This document shows positions 15,537 through 25,183 of a stretch of 33,786 nucleotides of DNA, piece after piece. Position 1 is the first letter of the stretch, and the number at the start of each line of letters is the position of its first letter. The notes beneath the pieces are model-generated. The model was not told the origin of the DNA and searched no databases. It worked only from the letters and a program-made list of their open reading frames with translations. The position numbers and the translations under genes are program-made. Source of the DNA: Petrotoga mexicana DSM 14811 (lineage in GTDB: Bacteria; Thermotogota; Thermotogae; Petrotogales; Petrotogaceae); contig NZ_AZRN01000022.1 in the NCBI RefSeq assembly GCF_002895565.1, positions 1 to 33,786 on the forward strand, in the 5' to 3' direction.

Positions 15537-16559
15537 TTGAAAGCACTTGTTTGGTTGGCAATTTTTATATTTCTGCCAATCTTGTTCTTTTCTTATTATG
15601 AAGTTTATGATTACTTGTTCATGAAACCGAATACTTATTTTGAATACAATTCAAATTCCTCCGGAGAATTTGGAATGGAGTTTTATACTATTAATAAATA
15701 TCCGATAATGGATTCTAATAAATTGTTAGAAAGTGTTTGGTCCCAACCGCGAACTTTGATAGGTGGCCAAATGGTTGTGGAATCGTCTAATTACACTCAT
15801 GCTATTTCGTCTTCTAAAGCGATGGGACTACTTCAATTAAAAAATCCAACGGGAGTGGATTTACATGTTTATAATTTATTTGATCCATATGACAATCTAA
15901 AGGGGGCCTTAGAATATCATGGTTATCTTCGGCGCCTTTTTGATGACGAAAGGTTGCAGATTATAGCATACCATGATGGACCTACCGCTGTTATGGCAGG
16001 GAAAGTGTCTCCTGGTGGTGAAGCATACTACGAGAAGGTAAAAAATGCTCAACTAAATTATTCTAACACAAAAATATATTCCCCTTATTTCGTAGGAGGC
16101 AGAGTGTCTTATTACTCAGAAGATGAAGTAGATAAAATAACTACAGAATTTAAAGCCGGACTTGCATATAGAAAATTTGAAATATACGGAAATTTTGGCT
16201 TAGTACTTCCTTTAGAAGAAATTCAAGAAATAGATTCCATAGACATCCAAACAAATTATGGCTATACCTTTTTCTACGTACCTAGAACGAATTTTGGCTT
16301 TGGCATAAAAGGCAAAACAGTTCCAGAAGATATTGTTTTGCGCGTTGGTTTACCGTGGCAAAATTTTATTCTTAAAGGGCCTGAAAATCCTGAATTAATT
16401 TACAAGCACGAATTAACAGATAGTTGGACCTCAAAAATATTAATTAATGCTGATACTTTACTGCTCTCCAGTTATTTTTCAATTTATAACTTAGATCTTT
16501 TTGTTGGATACGAAATTTATCAAACTTCTATAAATCTAGGTTTTAGATTAGCCTTTTAA
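15537..16559 (+). CDS. Lytic transglycosylase fused to beta-barrel-like tail
   Basis: Residues 1-20 form a signal anchor or signal peptide. Residues about 65-175 are an SLT-type lysozyme-like domain: the catalytic Glu is E82 in VVESSNYTHAIS, followed by KAMGLLQLKNPTG (94-106), NLFDPYDNLKGALEY and AYHDG (144-148). Such enzymes cut peptidoglycan between MurNAc and GlcNAc. Residues about 180-340 differ from usual SLT proteins: repeated alternating hydrophobic strands with short turns, ending LNLGFRLAF-like (actual end SINLGFRLAF) with a C-terminal Phe, as in outer-membrane barrels. TTG start with AAGGTG upstream; 11 bases after PNP and 26 before fliF, so a role in opening the wall for flagella is plausible. 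Confidence 0.8.
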   Translation: MKALVWLAIFIFLPILFFSYYEVYDYLFMKPNTYFEYNSNSSGEFGMEFYTINKYPIMDSNKLLESVWSQPRTLIGGQMVVESSNYTHAISSSKAMGLLQLKNPTGVDLHVYNLFDPYDNLKGALEYHGYLRRLFDDERLQIIAYHDGPTAVMAGKVSPGGEAYYEKVKNAQLNYSNTKIYSPYFVGGRVSYYSEDEVDKITTEFKAGLAYRKFEIYGNFGLVLPLEEIQEIDSIDIQTNYGYTFFYVPRTNFGFGIKGKTVPEDIVLRVGLPWQNFILKGPENPELIYKHELTDSWTSKILINADTLLLSSYFSIYNLDLFVGYEIYQTSINLGFRLAF

Positions 16560-16573
16560 AAAATGCCTCAGAA

Positions 16574-16585
16574 AGGGATGTCCCT
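16574..16585 (+). promoter_or_regulatory. fliF ribosome site inside a short palindrome
   Basis: AGGGA (16574-16578), TG, TCCCT (16581-16585) forms a palindrome that includes the AAAGGGA ribosome site and ends one base before the fliF ATG. A 4-bp stem with an ATGT loop would mask the site. Stability at growth temperature is doubtful. Confidence 0.35.
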
Positions 16586-18136
16586 ATGGAAAAGTATATG
16601 CAACAAATAAGAGACTGGTGGAAAAATCTAGATAATAGAAAGAAACGAAACTATATAGTTTTGTTAATTTCTGTCGTTGCGTTTATAATATTCTTTTCAA
16701 TATTGCTTTCAAGAAAGAATTATGAGTTTTTTATTGGAGGTTTAGATCAGGCAAATGCGGGTAATATTGTAACAACGTTGGAAGAAATGGGTATAGACTA
16801 CAAAGTAGATGATTATGGTAATATTTACGTTGCAAATCAGAATGTATCAGAGTTGAGAATGAAATTAGCCAGTGAAGGTTCATTGGGTTACAATCTTCAA
16901 GGTTATGAACTTCTTCAAAATCAAGGCTTTGGAGCTACCAGCTACGATAAGCAGGTTAACTATCAGATTGCTTTGGAAGGCGAGTTATCTAGGAGTATAG
17001 CTTCTATGGAACCGGTACAAAGTGCCCGCGTTCATTTGGTTATTCCTCCAAGAACTTACTACCAAGTTGGTGAAAGCCCAAAACCTTCTGCGTCTGTTTT
17101 GTTAGTACTAAATCCTGGGGCGAGTGTAACTCCAAACCAAATTAAAGGGATAATTAATTTAGTAGCTGGAGCTGTAGCCGGGTTGCAACCAGAGAACATA
17201 AAAGTAGTAGATAATTTTTCTAACGATTTGAGCGCTCAGGTTGCCTTGGGAGAAGATATCAATAGTGCGGATACTAAATTTCAGCTGAAAGCCGAGATAG
17301 AAAAGTATTATAAAGAAAAAGTAGAAAGCGGTTTACAATCAGTCTTTGGTTTAGGAAATGTTGTTGTTGTTCCTGAGATAGAATTAAATTGGCAAAAAAT
17401 AGAAGAAGAACAAAGAAAGATCGAACCGGTTGTGGATGAAAATGGAATAATTTTAAGCCAACAGACTAAGACTGAACAAAGCAGTTCTTCTCCTTCTTCT
17501 GGTGGGGTGCCTGGTGTTGATTCCAACATTCCACCGTATACTTATCAAACGCCTACAAGTACGGGGAATTATTACAGCAGCTCAGATGTGATAACCAACT
17601 ACGATGTAAATGAGATTTATAAAAGGACAATTGAAGATAAAAACGGAGAAATATCCACTAAAAGCATAACGATCTTTATCGATTTTCAAAATAGTAAAGT
17701 CGGCGATACTCAGGAGTTGATATCTCAAATTAAAACAGCCGTTGCCACAGCTGTTGGTGCACCTGAAAATAATATCTCTTTAGTTGATATACAGTTCAAT
17801 AGGGATTTGGAAGCAATGAGAGCAGATATTGAACATCAATTACAACTCAGAAGACAAAGAATCACTAATATTGTAATCGCTATAATTGTGATCGCATTCA
17901 TTATGATGCTTATCATCCTAATTGCCAGGGCTCGTAGAGTTAGAAAGACATCACAACTTGTCGAAGAAAGAAAGCGCCAGTTAGAATCCAGAGTTGAAGA
18001 AGCGATGAAAGAAAGAGGGGTAGAGGTTGAAGAAGTTTCACCTGAACAAGAGAAATTTAGAGAGATTGCTACTTTGGTGGAAAATAATCCAGATGAGGTG
18101 GCAGATATCATTAAATCTTGGCTTAAAACTCGTTAA
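16586..18136 (+). CDS. fliF: Flagellar MS-ring protein FliF
   Basis: Forms the membrane ring on which the flagellar basal body and export gate assemble. Membrane segments at about 24-45 (NYIVLLISVVAFIIFFSILLS) and about 428-450 frame the large periplasmic part. The first ring-building motif region (YscJ/FliF-like) includes EGELSRSIASMEPVQSARVHLVIPP. A low-complexity Ser/Pro/Gly stretch at about 295-330 is typical of FliF. The C-terminal tail ends NNPDEVADIIKSWLKTR, the FliG-binding peptide. 516 residues, slightly short for the family but complete. ATG start, see the masked ribosome site. First of four contiguous flagellar genes. Confidence 0.96.
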   Translation: MEKYMQQIRDWWKNLDNRKKRNYIVLLISVVAFIIFFSILLSRKNYEFFIGGLDQANAGNIVTTLEEMGIDYKVDDYGNIYVANQNVSELRMKLASEGSLGYNLQGYELLQNQGFGATSYDKQVNYQIALEGELSRSIASMEPVQSARVHLVIPPRTYYQVGESPKPSASVLLVLNPGASVTPNQIKGIINLVAGAVAGLQPENIKVVDNFSNDLSAQVALGEDINSADTKFQLKAEIEKYYKEKVESGLQSVFGLGNVVVVPEIELNWQKIEEEQRKIEPVVDENGIILSQQTKTEQSSSSPSSGGVPGVDSNIPPYTYQTPTSTGNYYSSSDVITNYDVNEIYKRTIEDKNGEISTKSITIFIDFQNSKVGDTQELISQIKTAVATAVGAPENNISLVDIQFNRDLEAMRADIEHQLQLRRQRITNIVIAIIVIAFIMMLIILIARARRVRKTSQLVEERKRQLESRVEEAMKERGVEVEEVSPEQEKFREIATLVENNPDEVADIIKSWLKTR

Positions 18137-18158
18137 ATGTTAAAAGGAGTTGCTTTAA

Positions 18159-19175
18159 ATGGCTGAAAAGAGTAAAGAATTAGATGGTTTAAAAAAATCC
18201 GCCATATTATTGGTACTGTTGGGGCCCGAACGGGCAAGTAAAATATTAAAAAAGTTGGACGAAGAAGAAGTAGAACAGTTAACTTTAGAAATAGCAAATT
18301 TGGAAAAAATTGATGAAAAAACAAAAAAGGCGGTTATGGACGAATTTGGAGAATACATAAAGGCAAAAGATTACATCAACAGCGGTGGTGTCGAATATGC
18401 AAGAAATCTTCTAGAAAAAACTTTTGGTCCAGAAAAAGCCATTGATATAATAGACAGATTGGTTTCGAACTTGCAGGTAAAACCTTTTGAATTTCTAAGA
18501 AAAGTGGATGTGTCACAGATGGTTAATGTGTTACAAAATGAGCATCCACAAACGGTTGCGTTGATTTTATGTTATCTTCCACCTCAAGCCGCTTCTCAAG
18601 TCATTTCTGAACTACCCGAATCTTTACAACTAGACGTAATAAAAAGAATTTCAACTATGGATTCTGCCAACCCAGATATTGTAAAAGAGATAGAAAGTAG
18701 GTTAAAGGATCGTCTCTCAGCCTTCACCGTTCAAACTTTTTCTCAGGTTGGTGGGATAGATATTACCGCAGAAATAATGAATAACATCGATAGAGCGATC
18801 AGCAATAAAATATTTGAAAAGCTTTCAGAAAGAGATCCCAAACTGTCGGATGAAATTAGAAGAAGAATGTTTGTTTTTGAAGATATCGTCAAATTGGACG
18901 ACAGATCTATACAAAGAATACTTCGTGAAGTCGATAGCAAGGATTTAACAATTGCATTAAAAGGCTCTAGTGAAGAAGTTAAAAATACCATCTTTAAAAA
19001 TATGTCTAAAAGGGCTTCACAGATTATAAAAGAAGAATTGGATTTCATGGGGCCTGTTAGAGTTAGGGATGTAGATGAAGCGCAGCAAAGAATTATCAAC
19101 GTAATCAGAAAACTTGAAGAGTCTGGTGAGATAATTATAGCTGGTGGCGGGGCAGGTGAAGAATTGATTGAATAA
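18159..19175 (+). CDS. fliG: Flagellar motor switch protein FliG
   Basis: Cytoplasmic rotor protein that links FliF to the switch and interacts with the stator to make torque. The N-terminal domain (KKSAILLVLLGPERASKILKKL), the middle domain with EHPQTVALILCYLPP (the EHPQ motif) and the C-terminal torque domain (FEDIVKLDDRSIQRILREVDSKDL, with the charged residues of the torque helix kept) are all visible. 338 residues, normal. ATG with AAAAGGAG upstream, 22 bases after fliF; it overlaps fliH by 8 bases. Confidence 0.97.
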   Translation: MAEKSKELDGLKKSAILLVLLGPERASKILKKLDEEEVEQLTLEIANLEKIDEKTKKAVMDEFGEYIKAKDYINSGGVEYARNLLEKTFGPEKAIDIIDRLVSNLQVKPFEFLRKVDVSQMVNVLQNEHPQTVALILCYLPPQAASQVISELPESLQLDVIKRISTMDSANPDIVKEIESRLKDRLSAFTVQTFSQVGGIDITAEIMNNIDRAISNKIFEKLSERDPKLSDEIRRRMFVFEDIVKLDDRSIQRILREVDSKDLTIALKGSSEEVKNTIFKNMSKRASQIIKEELDFMGPVRVRDVDEAQQRIINVIRKLEESGEIIIAGGGAGEELIE

Positions 19176-19866
19176 AAGAATTGTAAATAATAAATTTGTT
19201 GTTTTAGATAAAACCTTCGAATTATCTGTGGAAGAAATAGAGCAAACACAATATGAAGAAAGTAAAAAAGAAAAAGATAAATTAAAAGATCAGATCGAGG
19301 CAGATGCTCAAAAAGAAGCTAAAAAGATAATTGAAAACGCTAAAATTACTAGCCAAAAAATAATTGAAAACGCAGAATTAGAAGCCCAAAAATTAAAAGA
19401 AGAGCAAAGTAAATATATTGAAGAGAAGAAGAAGGTCCTCGAAGAAGAACTCAAAAAGGTTAGAGCTCAGATTCAAAGGATATCAAAAGAGTATGATATT
19501 TATATCAAAGAGTTGTCACAGCAGAGTTTGATTTTCTGTGAAAACACTATAAAGGCTATCGTCGAAAGATATCTTAAAGAAAAGATTAACTTCCCTCAGT
19601 GGGTGGAAATTATTTTTCAAAATTTTGAAAAAAAGCTTTCCTCGTTGAAAGATTCCAAAATTAAAATAAGTCCTTCTTTCAATAAAGAATACGCGAATTT
19701 AATAAGAGACAGGTTTTCTGACTTTTTTTATATAGTTGAAGACCCTTCTTTAAAAGATAATCAAATAGTTCTGGAAACAGATCAAGGAATTTTCGATCTG
19801 ACTCCTCAAACATTTTTTGAAGACATTTTGAACATGTTGGAGGAAGCTATAAATGCAAATAAATGA
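19168..19866 (+). CDS. fliH: Flagellar assembly protein FliH
   Basis: Regulator of the export ATPase FliI; it forms a peripheral stalk like the F-ATPase b/delta subunits. Assigned from position between fliG and fliI plus a long charged coiled coil (about 25-120, rich in Glu and Lys, with repeated KIIENA-type segments) and a smaller C-terminal globular part. Sequence conservation in FliH is low, so position carries much of the weight. The start is TTG at 19168, inside the end of fliG, with GCAGGTGAAG upstream. 232 residues. Overlaps fliI by 14 bases. fliJ, which often follows fliI, is absent here. Confidence 0.88.
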   Translation: MNKRIVNNKFVVLDKTFELSVEEIEQTQYEESKKEKDKLKDQIEADAQKEAKKIIENAKITSQKIIENAELEAQKLKEEQSKYIEEKKKVLEEELKKVRAQIQRISKEYDIYIKELSQQSLIFCENTIKAIVERYLKEKINFPQWVEIIFQNFEKKLSSLKDSKIKISPSFNKEYANLIRDRFSDFFYIVEDPSLKDNQIVLETDQGIFDLTPQTFFEDILNMLEEAINANK

Positions 19867-21181
19867 TTTTTCTTCTTCTTTATCTTATTTTACTGATAAA
19901 TTACAAAACAGACCTCTATTTGAGCTTGATGGTAAAATTAGTAGGATAATAGGTGTTACTATTGAATCAATCGGCCCCAGTGTTGCTTTAGGGGATCTAT
20001 GTAGAATAAAATTGAAAGATGGCTCAAAGATTTTTGCAGAGACCGTAGGTTTTTCCGACAATAAAGTGTTGTTGATGCCATTAGAAGATGTCAGTGGTAT
20101 CTATGTGGGGGCGCCGGTAGAAAGAGTAGATAGTAAAATCAACGTGAAAATTAGTTCAGAACTTTTAGGACACGTGTTGGATGGTTTAGGAAGGCCTATG
20201 GATGGTTCCAAAATAAAGAGTTACGAGAGTAAAAGCATATATAGCCCCGCGCCTAACCCTCTTTTAAGAAACAGGATTAAAGAAGCTTTATCTGTAGGAG
20301 TAAGGGCAATTGATGCTTTTTTAACCCTTGGTAAAGGTCAAAGAATTGGAATAATGGCAGGAAGTGGCGTAGGAAAAAGTACCTTACTGGGAATGATAGC
20401 CAGGAATACCGAAGCAGATATTAACGTTATTGGGTTGATAGGAGAAAGAGGAAGAGAAGTTAAAGATTTTATTGAAAAAGATCTTGGGGAGGATGGACTA
20501 AAAAAATCCGTTTTGATAGTTTCAACTTCAGATTCACCTGCTTTACTCAGAGTCAAAGCTCTTTACACAGCCACCACTATCGCAGAGTATTTTAGAGATT
20601 TAGGTTACAATGTTTTATTGATGGTGGATTCAATCACTAGATGGGCTATGGCTCAAAGAGAAATAGGCCTTTCCATTGGTGAACCACCAACCACCAGAGG
20701 ATACACACCGAGCGTCTTTGCAAATATGCCAAAAATTTTAGAAAGAGCTGGAAACTCACAAAAAGGAAGTATGACTGCGATCTATACGGTATTGGTTGAA
20801 GCCGATGATATGAACGATCCAATTGGAGACGCTGTAAGGAGTATAGTTGATGGTCATATTGTTCTTTCAAGAAGCCTCGCAGATTCTTCTCATTATCCCC
20901 CAATAGATATTCTTTCCAGTGTAAGCAGGTTGATGAAAGAAGTAGTAGATGAAAAACACCTAAAAGCAGCAATGTTTATTAGAGATATTTACGCAAGTTA
21001 TATAAATTCCAAGGATTTAATAGAAGTTGGTGCGTATAAGAAGGGGAGTAATAAAAAAGTAGATATCGCGTTGGAAGAAATTGAAAATATAAATAATTTT
21101 TTAACGCAGAGAATAGAAGAAAAAGCCCCATTCGAACAAACGTTGAAAAAGTTATTCGAAATATACCAAAGGTACAACTAG
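19853..21181 (+). CDS. fliI: Flagellar export ATPase FliI
   Basis: Hexameric ATPase of the flagellar type III export system, related to F1-ATPase beta. Walker A GSGVGKST is at 170-177, followed by LIGERGREVKDFIE; Walker B is LLMVDSITRWAMAQREIGLSIGEPP, with PPTTRGYTPSVFA following. The C-terminus has DGHIVLSRSLADSSHYPPIDILSSVSR. 442 residues, normal. ATG with GGAGGAAG upstream inside fliH. The downstream gene, 30 bases away, is an ABC permease and not fliJ. Confidence 0.97.
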   Translation: MQINDFSSSLSYFTDKLQNRPLFELDGKISRIIGVTIESIGPSVALGDLCRIKLKDGSKIFAETVGFSDNKVLLMPLEDVSGIYVGAPVERVDSKINVKISSELLGHVLDGLGRPMDGSKIKSYESKSIYSPAPNPLLRNRIKEALSVGVRAIDAFLTLGKGQRIGIMAGSGVGKSTLLGMIARNTEADINVIGLIGERGREVKDFIEKDLGEDGLKKSVLIVSTSDSPALLRVKALYTATTIAEYFRDLGYNVLLMVDSITRWAMAQREIGLSIGEPPTTRGYTPSVFANMPKILERAGNSQKGSMTAIYTVLVEADDMNDPIGDAVRSIVDGHIVLSRSLADSSHYPPIDILSSVSRLMKEVVDEKHLKAAMFIRDIYASYINSKDLIEVGAYKKGSNKKVDIALEEIENINNFLTQRIEEKAPFEQTLKKLFEIYQRYN

Positions 21182-21211
21182 ATTTAACTAAACAGCGGGA
21201 GGCAGAAAATA

Positions 21212-22573
21212 TTGTTAAAAGCTGAATACGCCATCATCTTTTATGTTTTATTGATCGTCTTTTCCTTGCTTTTAGTCAGAATGTTATCGAAAAAATATTT
21301 AAAACCTGTTAAATACAGGAAAGTTAAAGAAAGTATTTCAGCTTATTTGTATCTACTACCTTCTTTTGTAGTTCTGGGGATATTTGTTTTTTGGCCTATT
21401 TTTTATTCCTTCTATCTGAGTTTTTTCAAGTGGGATTTCCAAAATCAAGATAATCCAATATTCATTGGATTTCAGAATTATATAGAACTATTTAAATTAA
21501 ATCAACCTGTGAATATAACATTCAACGAAGCTTTCTTCAATACACTTCTAATCTTTATGACCGCTATTTTTATCATACATTTAATCTTTGACCTAAAAAA
21601 GATAAAAAAACCTCGCCAAAAATACTTAATTATTTCTATGAGTATATTAGGAATACTTTCATTGTTAACTATTAATTTAATACCGTATCTTAATGTAATA
21701 AGTGCTTTAATTCTTGTTGTTGTTTACACAATTTTATTATCTTTGCACTTTATCGATCAAATGTCCAATAAAATTTTTCTTCGAATAATCACGTTCATCG
21801 GATTGTGGATAGCTTTTTACTCCTTGGGAGTGCCTGAAATTATTAAGTTTTTGAGCTTAGCAAAGGAACAGTCGTTATTCATAAAAGCGATATGGAATAC
21901 AACTTATTATGTTCTACTTTCCACGCCTATAACTATTCTTTTTGCCTTGTTAATAGCTTTATTGTTGAATAGAAAATTATATGGCAAGACTTTTTTTAGA
22001 ACGGTTTATTTTATTCCTTTTGTTACAAGTGTAGTGGCAATTTCTCTAGTGTGGCAATGGATATTCAATGACAATGGTTTATTAAATTATATTTTAACTC
22101 AAATAGGTTTTTCAAAGATTCCATGGCTTAAAGATCAGAAGTTTACGATTCCTACCGTCGCCATAATCTCTATTTGGAAAATGGTAGGATATTATGCAAT
22201 AATCTTTTTGGCAGGTCTGCAAAATATCGATAAAACTTACTATGAAGCAGCTGAAGTTGATGGAGCCACACCTTTTCAAAAATTTCAGTTTATAACCTTA
22301 CCCTTATTATCTCCTACAACTTTTTTTATAATTATAGTTGCGATGATCGGGGCATTTAAAGTCTTCGATGAGATTTTTATCCTCTATGTAGGTATGCCTG
22401 GACCTTACAACAACAGTGGGATGACAATGGTTTACTACGTGTATGATATGTTTTACGTTCAACAAAGGATGGGAAGAGCTAGTGCTGCTGCTTACGTACT
22501 TTTTGGGATTATCCTATTGTTTACAATCCTTCAGATGAGAAGTAGTAGAAGTAGAATACATTACGAATCTTAA
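21212..22573 (+). CDS. Sugar ABC transporter permease, MalF type
   Basis: Inner-membrane permease of the carbohydrate uptake CUT1 family. PSFVVLGIFVFWPIFYSFYLSFFKWDF is the first conserved membrane segment; the EAA loop that contacts the ATPase is YYEAAEVDGATPFQKFQFITLPLLSP. 453 residues, long for this type: about 100 extra residues with several hydrophobic segments (about 105-210) lie between the usual first two helices. TTG start with GGGAGG upstream. It forms a pair with the next gene, but no binding protein or ATPase gene lies in the window, so the substrate is unknown; maltose-like or other oligosaccharides would be the first guess. Confidence 0.9.
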   Translation: MLKAEYAIIFYVLLIVFSLLLVRMLSKKYLKPVKYRKVKESISAYLYLLPSFVVLGIFVFWPIFYSFYLSFFKWDFQNQDNPIFIGFQNYIELFKLNQPVNITFNEAFFNTLLIFMTAIFIIHLIFDLKKIKKPRQKYLIISMSILGILSLLTINLIPYLNVISALILVVVYTILLSLHFIDQMSNKIFLRIITFIGLWIAFYSLGVPEIIKFLSLAKEQSLFIKAIWNTTYYVLLSTPITILFALLIALLLNRKLYGKTFFRTVYFIPFVTSVVAISLVWQWIFNDNGLLNYILTQIGFSKIPWLKDQKFTIPTVAIISIWKMVGYYAIIFLAGLQNIDKTYYEAAEVDGATPFQKFQFITLPLLSPTTFFIIIVAMIGAFKVFDEIFILYVGMPGPYNNSGMTMVYYVYDMFYVQQRMGRASAAAYVLFGIILLFTILQMRSSRSRIHYES

Positions 22574-22588
22574 AGGAGGAAATTATAC

Positions 22589-24820
22589 TTGAATTATTCA
22601 AAGTTTATTAAAACACTTTGGACTTTGATAGTTTATTTACTGTTAGCAGGTGGCGCAATAGTTATGCTCTTGCCCTTTGCATGGATGATAATGACCTCTT
22701 TGAAAACAAGTAGTGAAATCAACTTGTGGCCTCCAACATGGACAACAAAAAATTTTCAGAATGAATGGGATTTAAATTTAAAATCAATTCCCTCAAAACC
22801 TTCCCCAAGAACAGGCTTAAGTTTAGCTGAATTTAGAACTTTATCAACCCAAGACAGCTACAATCCTTATAAATTGGTCTATGAAATAGATGGAGACTTT
22901 GTAAGGCGTGGAAGAGTACAACTCACTTTTAACGAGATTGATTACGCTCAAAAAGCAAGTATCGAAGATATGATGTCTGATATCTACGATTATGTTTCAA
23001 ATATTGAATTAAGAGAAGATCTAGCGAGCTTATTTGCTGTAGAAGATTATTCCCTTGATAACTTTGAAAGTATTTACTTTGGACTTTTCTCCCAAGAAGA
23101 TGGCTATTTTAAACAGACCACTACAATAAGAAGGATACAACAAAGTATAAGCACAATTCAAAATTTTATAGATATAACCCTAGAAAGAAATATCAATATC
23201 TTACCGTATTTTAGAACGAACCCAAATATGACAGAAAGTCAAATAGAAAGTATTAAAAGAAGTAAAGAAATATTTTCAGATTATTTGGAAACGATAAAAC
23301 TGAAAGCTAACGATTTGAATTCACAACTCTCCTCCTATCCAGCAGAGTTAAGAATAATTAGCGAAAACGAGGTAGAAGAATTAATCAATTTACTTGCCGA
23401 TTTTTTATCCGAGATTCAAACTTTTGAAGATGAAATTCTATCCAACACCAATACTTTGATTCAAAGAAATATTTATGAACCCATTATGAAAGATATCAAT
23501 ACTTTAACTTTCTATATGTATTTTAACGAAAAATATGGCGAGGAACAAAATATTAACTTTGAAGATGTGGGCATAATATTCGACGTTCCTACGAACGAAA
23601 CAAAGTATCAAAATATCATGGAAGGTATCCAGCAAACAGCATATCCAGAGTCATTTAAACAAATTGTGATTTCATTGGCTGACGAAAAAAATATTGATAA
23701 TTTGAATCAAGAAGTCGTTTCATATCTTGAGAACGATTTCGTAAATGATGTGAGTAATTCATTATTAGAAGACCCTAGAAACCTCTCAATATACACAAAC
23801 ATTATTAGAACGTTATCACAGAATCAAGTTACTCTTGAGCAAGCCAAGACTGTACTCTCAGAATCTGATTACAACTTTTTAGTAGAAAACATTCAAGGAA
23901 AAGAAGAAGAGTTCGAGAGGATATTGGAAAAAAGGAAAGAATATGATAAAATATTAAAGGATTTCGATAGGTTTTTCCTTGATACGATCTCCAATGCAAC
24001 TATTGTAAGCGCACCACCTTTTGTTGATAAAATTTTGTACAAAAACAATTCAAATGTTGAATTATATACAGTAAATGTACCATCAATTTGGTTGCTTGAT
24101 GATGTACCTTCTGGAAAAGTTGAATATTCTTTTAATCAAGTATTAGGGAATATATTTCAAAATTATGTGGACGCATGGAACGGTGCTCCATTTTCTCGGT
24201 ACTACATAAACACGGTTTTCGTTTCTCTAATAACCACCGTTTTAGAAATAATATTCGCCTCGATGGCCGCATTTGCATTTTCAAAACTTAATTTTTGGGG
24301 AAAGGATTTTATTTTTATAACTTTTTTAGCCACTATGATGATACCAGGAGAGGTTTTATTAGTACCAAATTACATAACTATTAGTAAATTTTCTTGGATA
24401 GACAGTTACTATGCTTTGATTGTTCCGTGGGTGATTAGTGTTTTTGCCATATTTTTGATCAGGCAACAGTTTATGACTGTGCCCAACGAGTTATGGGATG
24501 CTGCTAAGATAGACGGATCTTCAAGTTGGCGATTTTTATGGACCGTGATGGTCCCTCTTAGTAGACCTGCAATTTTAACAGGCGCTCTGCTAAAGTTTGT
24601 AGGTAGTTGGAATGCCTTTTTATGGGTTTTGATTGTCACCAAAAGTCCTGAAATGAGAACACTTTCAGTAGGATTACAAAATTTTAGAACCGATGCAGGA
24701 GAGATCTACAATCTTTTAATGGCAGCATCTACTTTTACTATGATCCCTATAGTAATTTTGTTTATATTTTTACAAAGATATTTTATAGAAGGTATAGCAA
24801 GAACCGGTTTGAAAGGTTAA
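22589..24820 (+). CDS. Sugar ABC transporter permease, MalG type with large insert
   Basis: Partner of the MalF-type permease. A first membrane helix (about 10-38, with FAWMIMTSLKTSSEI after it) and a standard MalG-type core (about 515-743, with NTVFVSLITTVLEI, MMIPGEVLLVPNY and the EAA loop LWDAAKIDGSSSWRFLWTVMVPLSRP) are separated by an insert of about 465 residues. The insert lies where MalG has its first periplasmic loop, and is helical, charged and without membrane segments, so it should face outside. Ordinary MalG proteins are about 280-300 residues. TTG start with AAAGGAGGA upstream; 15 bases after the partner gene. Confidence 0.9.
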   Translation: MNYSKFIKTLWTLIVYLLLAGGAIVMLLPFAWMIMTSLKTSSEINLWPPTWTTKNFQNEWDLNLKSIPSKPSPRTGLSLAEFRTLSTQDSYNPYKLVYEIDGDFVRRGRVQLTFNEIDYAQKASIEDMMSDIYDYVSNIELREDLASLFAVEDYSLDNFESIYFGLFSQEDGYFKQTTTIRRIQQSISTIQNFIDITLERNINILPYFRTNPNMTESQIESIKRSKEIFSDYLETIKLKANDLNSQLSSYPAELRIISENEVEELINLLADFLSEIQTFEDEILSNTNTLIQRNIYEPIMKDINTLTFYMYFNEKYGEEQNINFEDVGIIFDVPTNETKYQNIMEGIQQTAYPESFKQIVISLADEKNIDNLNQEVVSYLENDFVNDVSNSLLEDPRNLSIYTNIIRTLSQNQVTLEQAKTVLSESDYNFLVENIQGKEEEFERILEKRKEYDKILKDFDRFFLDTISNATIVSAPPFVDKILYKNNSNVELYTVNVPSIWLLDDVPSGKVEYSFNQVLGNIFQNYVDAWNGAPFSRYYINTVFVSLITTVLEIIFASMAAFAFSKLNFWGKDFIFITFLATMMIPGEVLLVPNYITISKFSWIDSYYALIVPWVISVFAIFLIRQQFMTVPNELWDAAKIDGSSSWRFLWTVMVPLSRPAILTGALLKFVGSWNAFLWVLIVTKSPEMRTLSVGLQNFRTDAGEIYNLLMAASTFTMIPIVILFIFLQRYFIEGIARTGLKG

Positions 24821-24841
24821 ACATAAGATTCAATTTAGGAA

Positions 24842-25183
24842 GTGAGTGTAATTCCATTTATTGAATTAGATAAAAATAAAAGTAAGAAAAGACAATTGTT
24901 CGATCATAAAAAACCGAATATTTCTTTCATTTTGCGACTTTTATTGTTAAGCGCTCTAATATTTATATTGGGATTCGTCTCCTTCCAAATATATAGACAG
25001 ATAAATTTGTATTACAGTTTAAAAGAACAGTACAATGAAATCGAAAAAAGAAAAAAAGAACTGAATGATGAAATCCTGAAGAGAAACCAAGTCCTATTGG
25101 ACTTAAAAAATCGATTAGCTGACGAAGGAGTTATAATAAATGGTGAAGAATTCCAGCAAATGGATCTTTACAACTTCCCATAA
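24842..25183 (+). CDS. FtsB/DivIC-like septum protein, small bitopic coiled coil
   Basis: A 113-residue protein with a charged N-terminus (about 1-28), one membrane helix (about 29-50, FILRLLLLSALIFILGF) and a coiled coil (about 58-90) that should lie outside the cell. This architecture is that of FtsB/DivIC division proteins, but sequence alone does not prove it. GTG start, with AGGAAG about 5 bases upstream. It overlaps the following methyltransferase gene by 44 bases, so the two are probably translated together. Confidence 0.6.
   Translation: MSVIPFIELDKNKSKKRQLFDHKKPNISFILRLLLLSALIFILGFVSFQIYRQINLYYSLKEQYNEIEKRKKELNDEILKRNQVLLDLKNRLADEGVIINGEEFQQMDLYNFP

Noticed and set aside
18743..19249. 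168-codon minus-strand open frame across fliG and fliH
   Set aside because: Low-complexity Ser/Leu/Ile-rich translation antisense to conserved fliG; no ribosome site.
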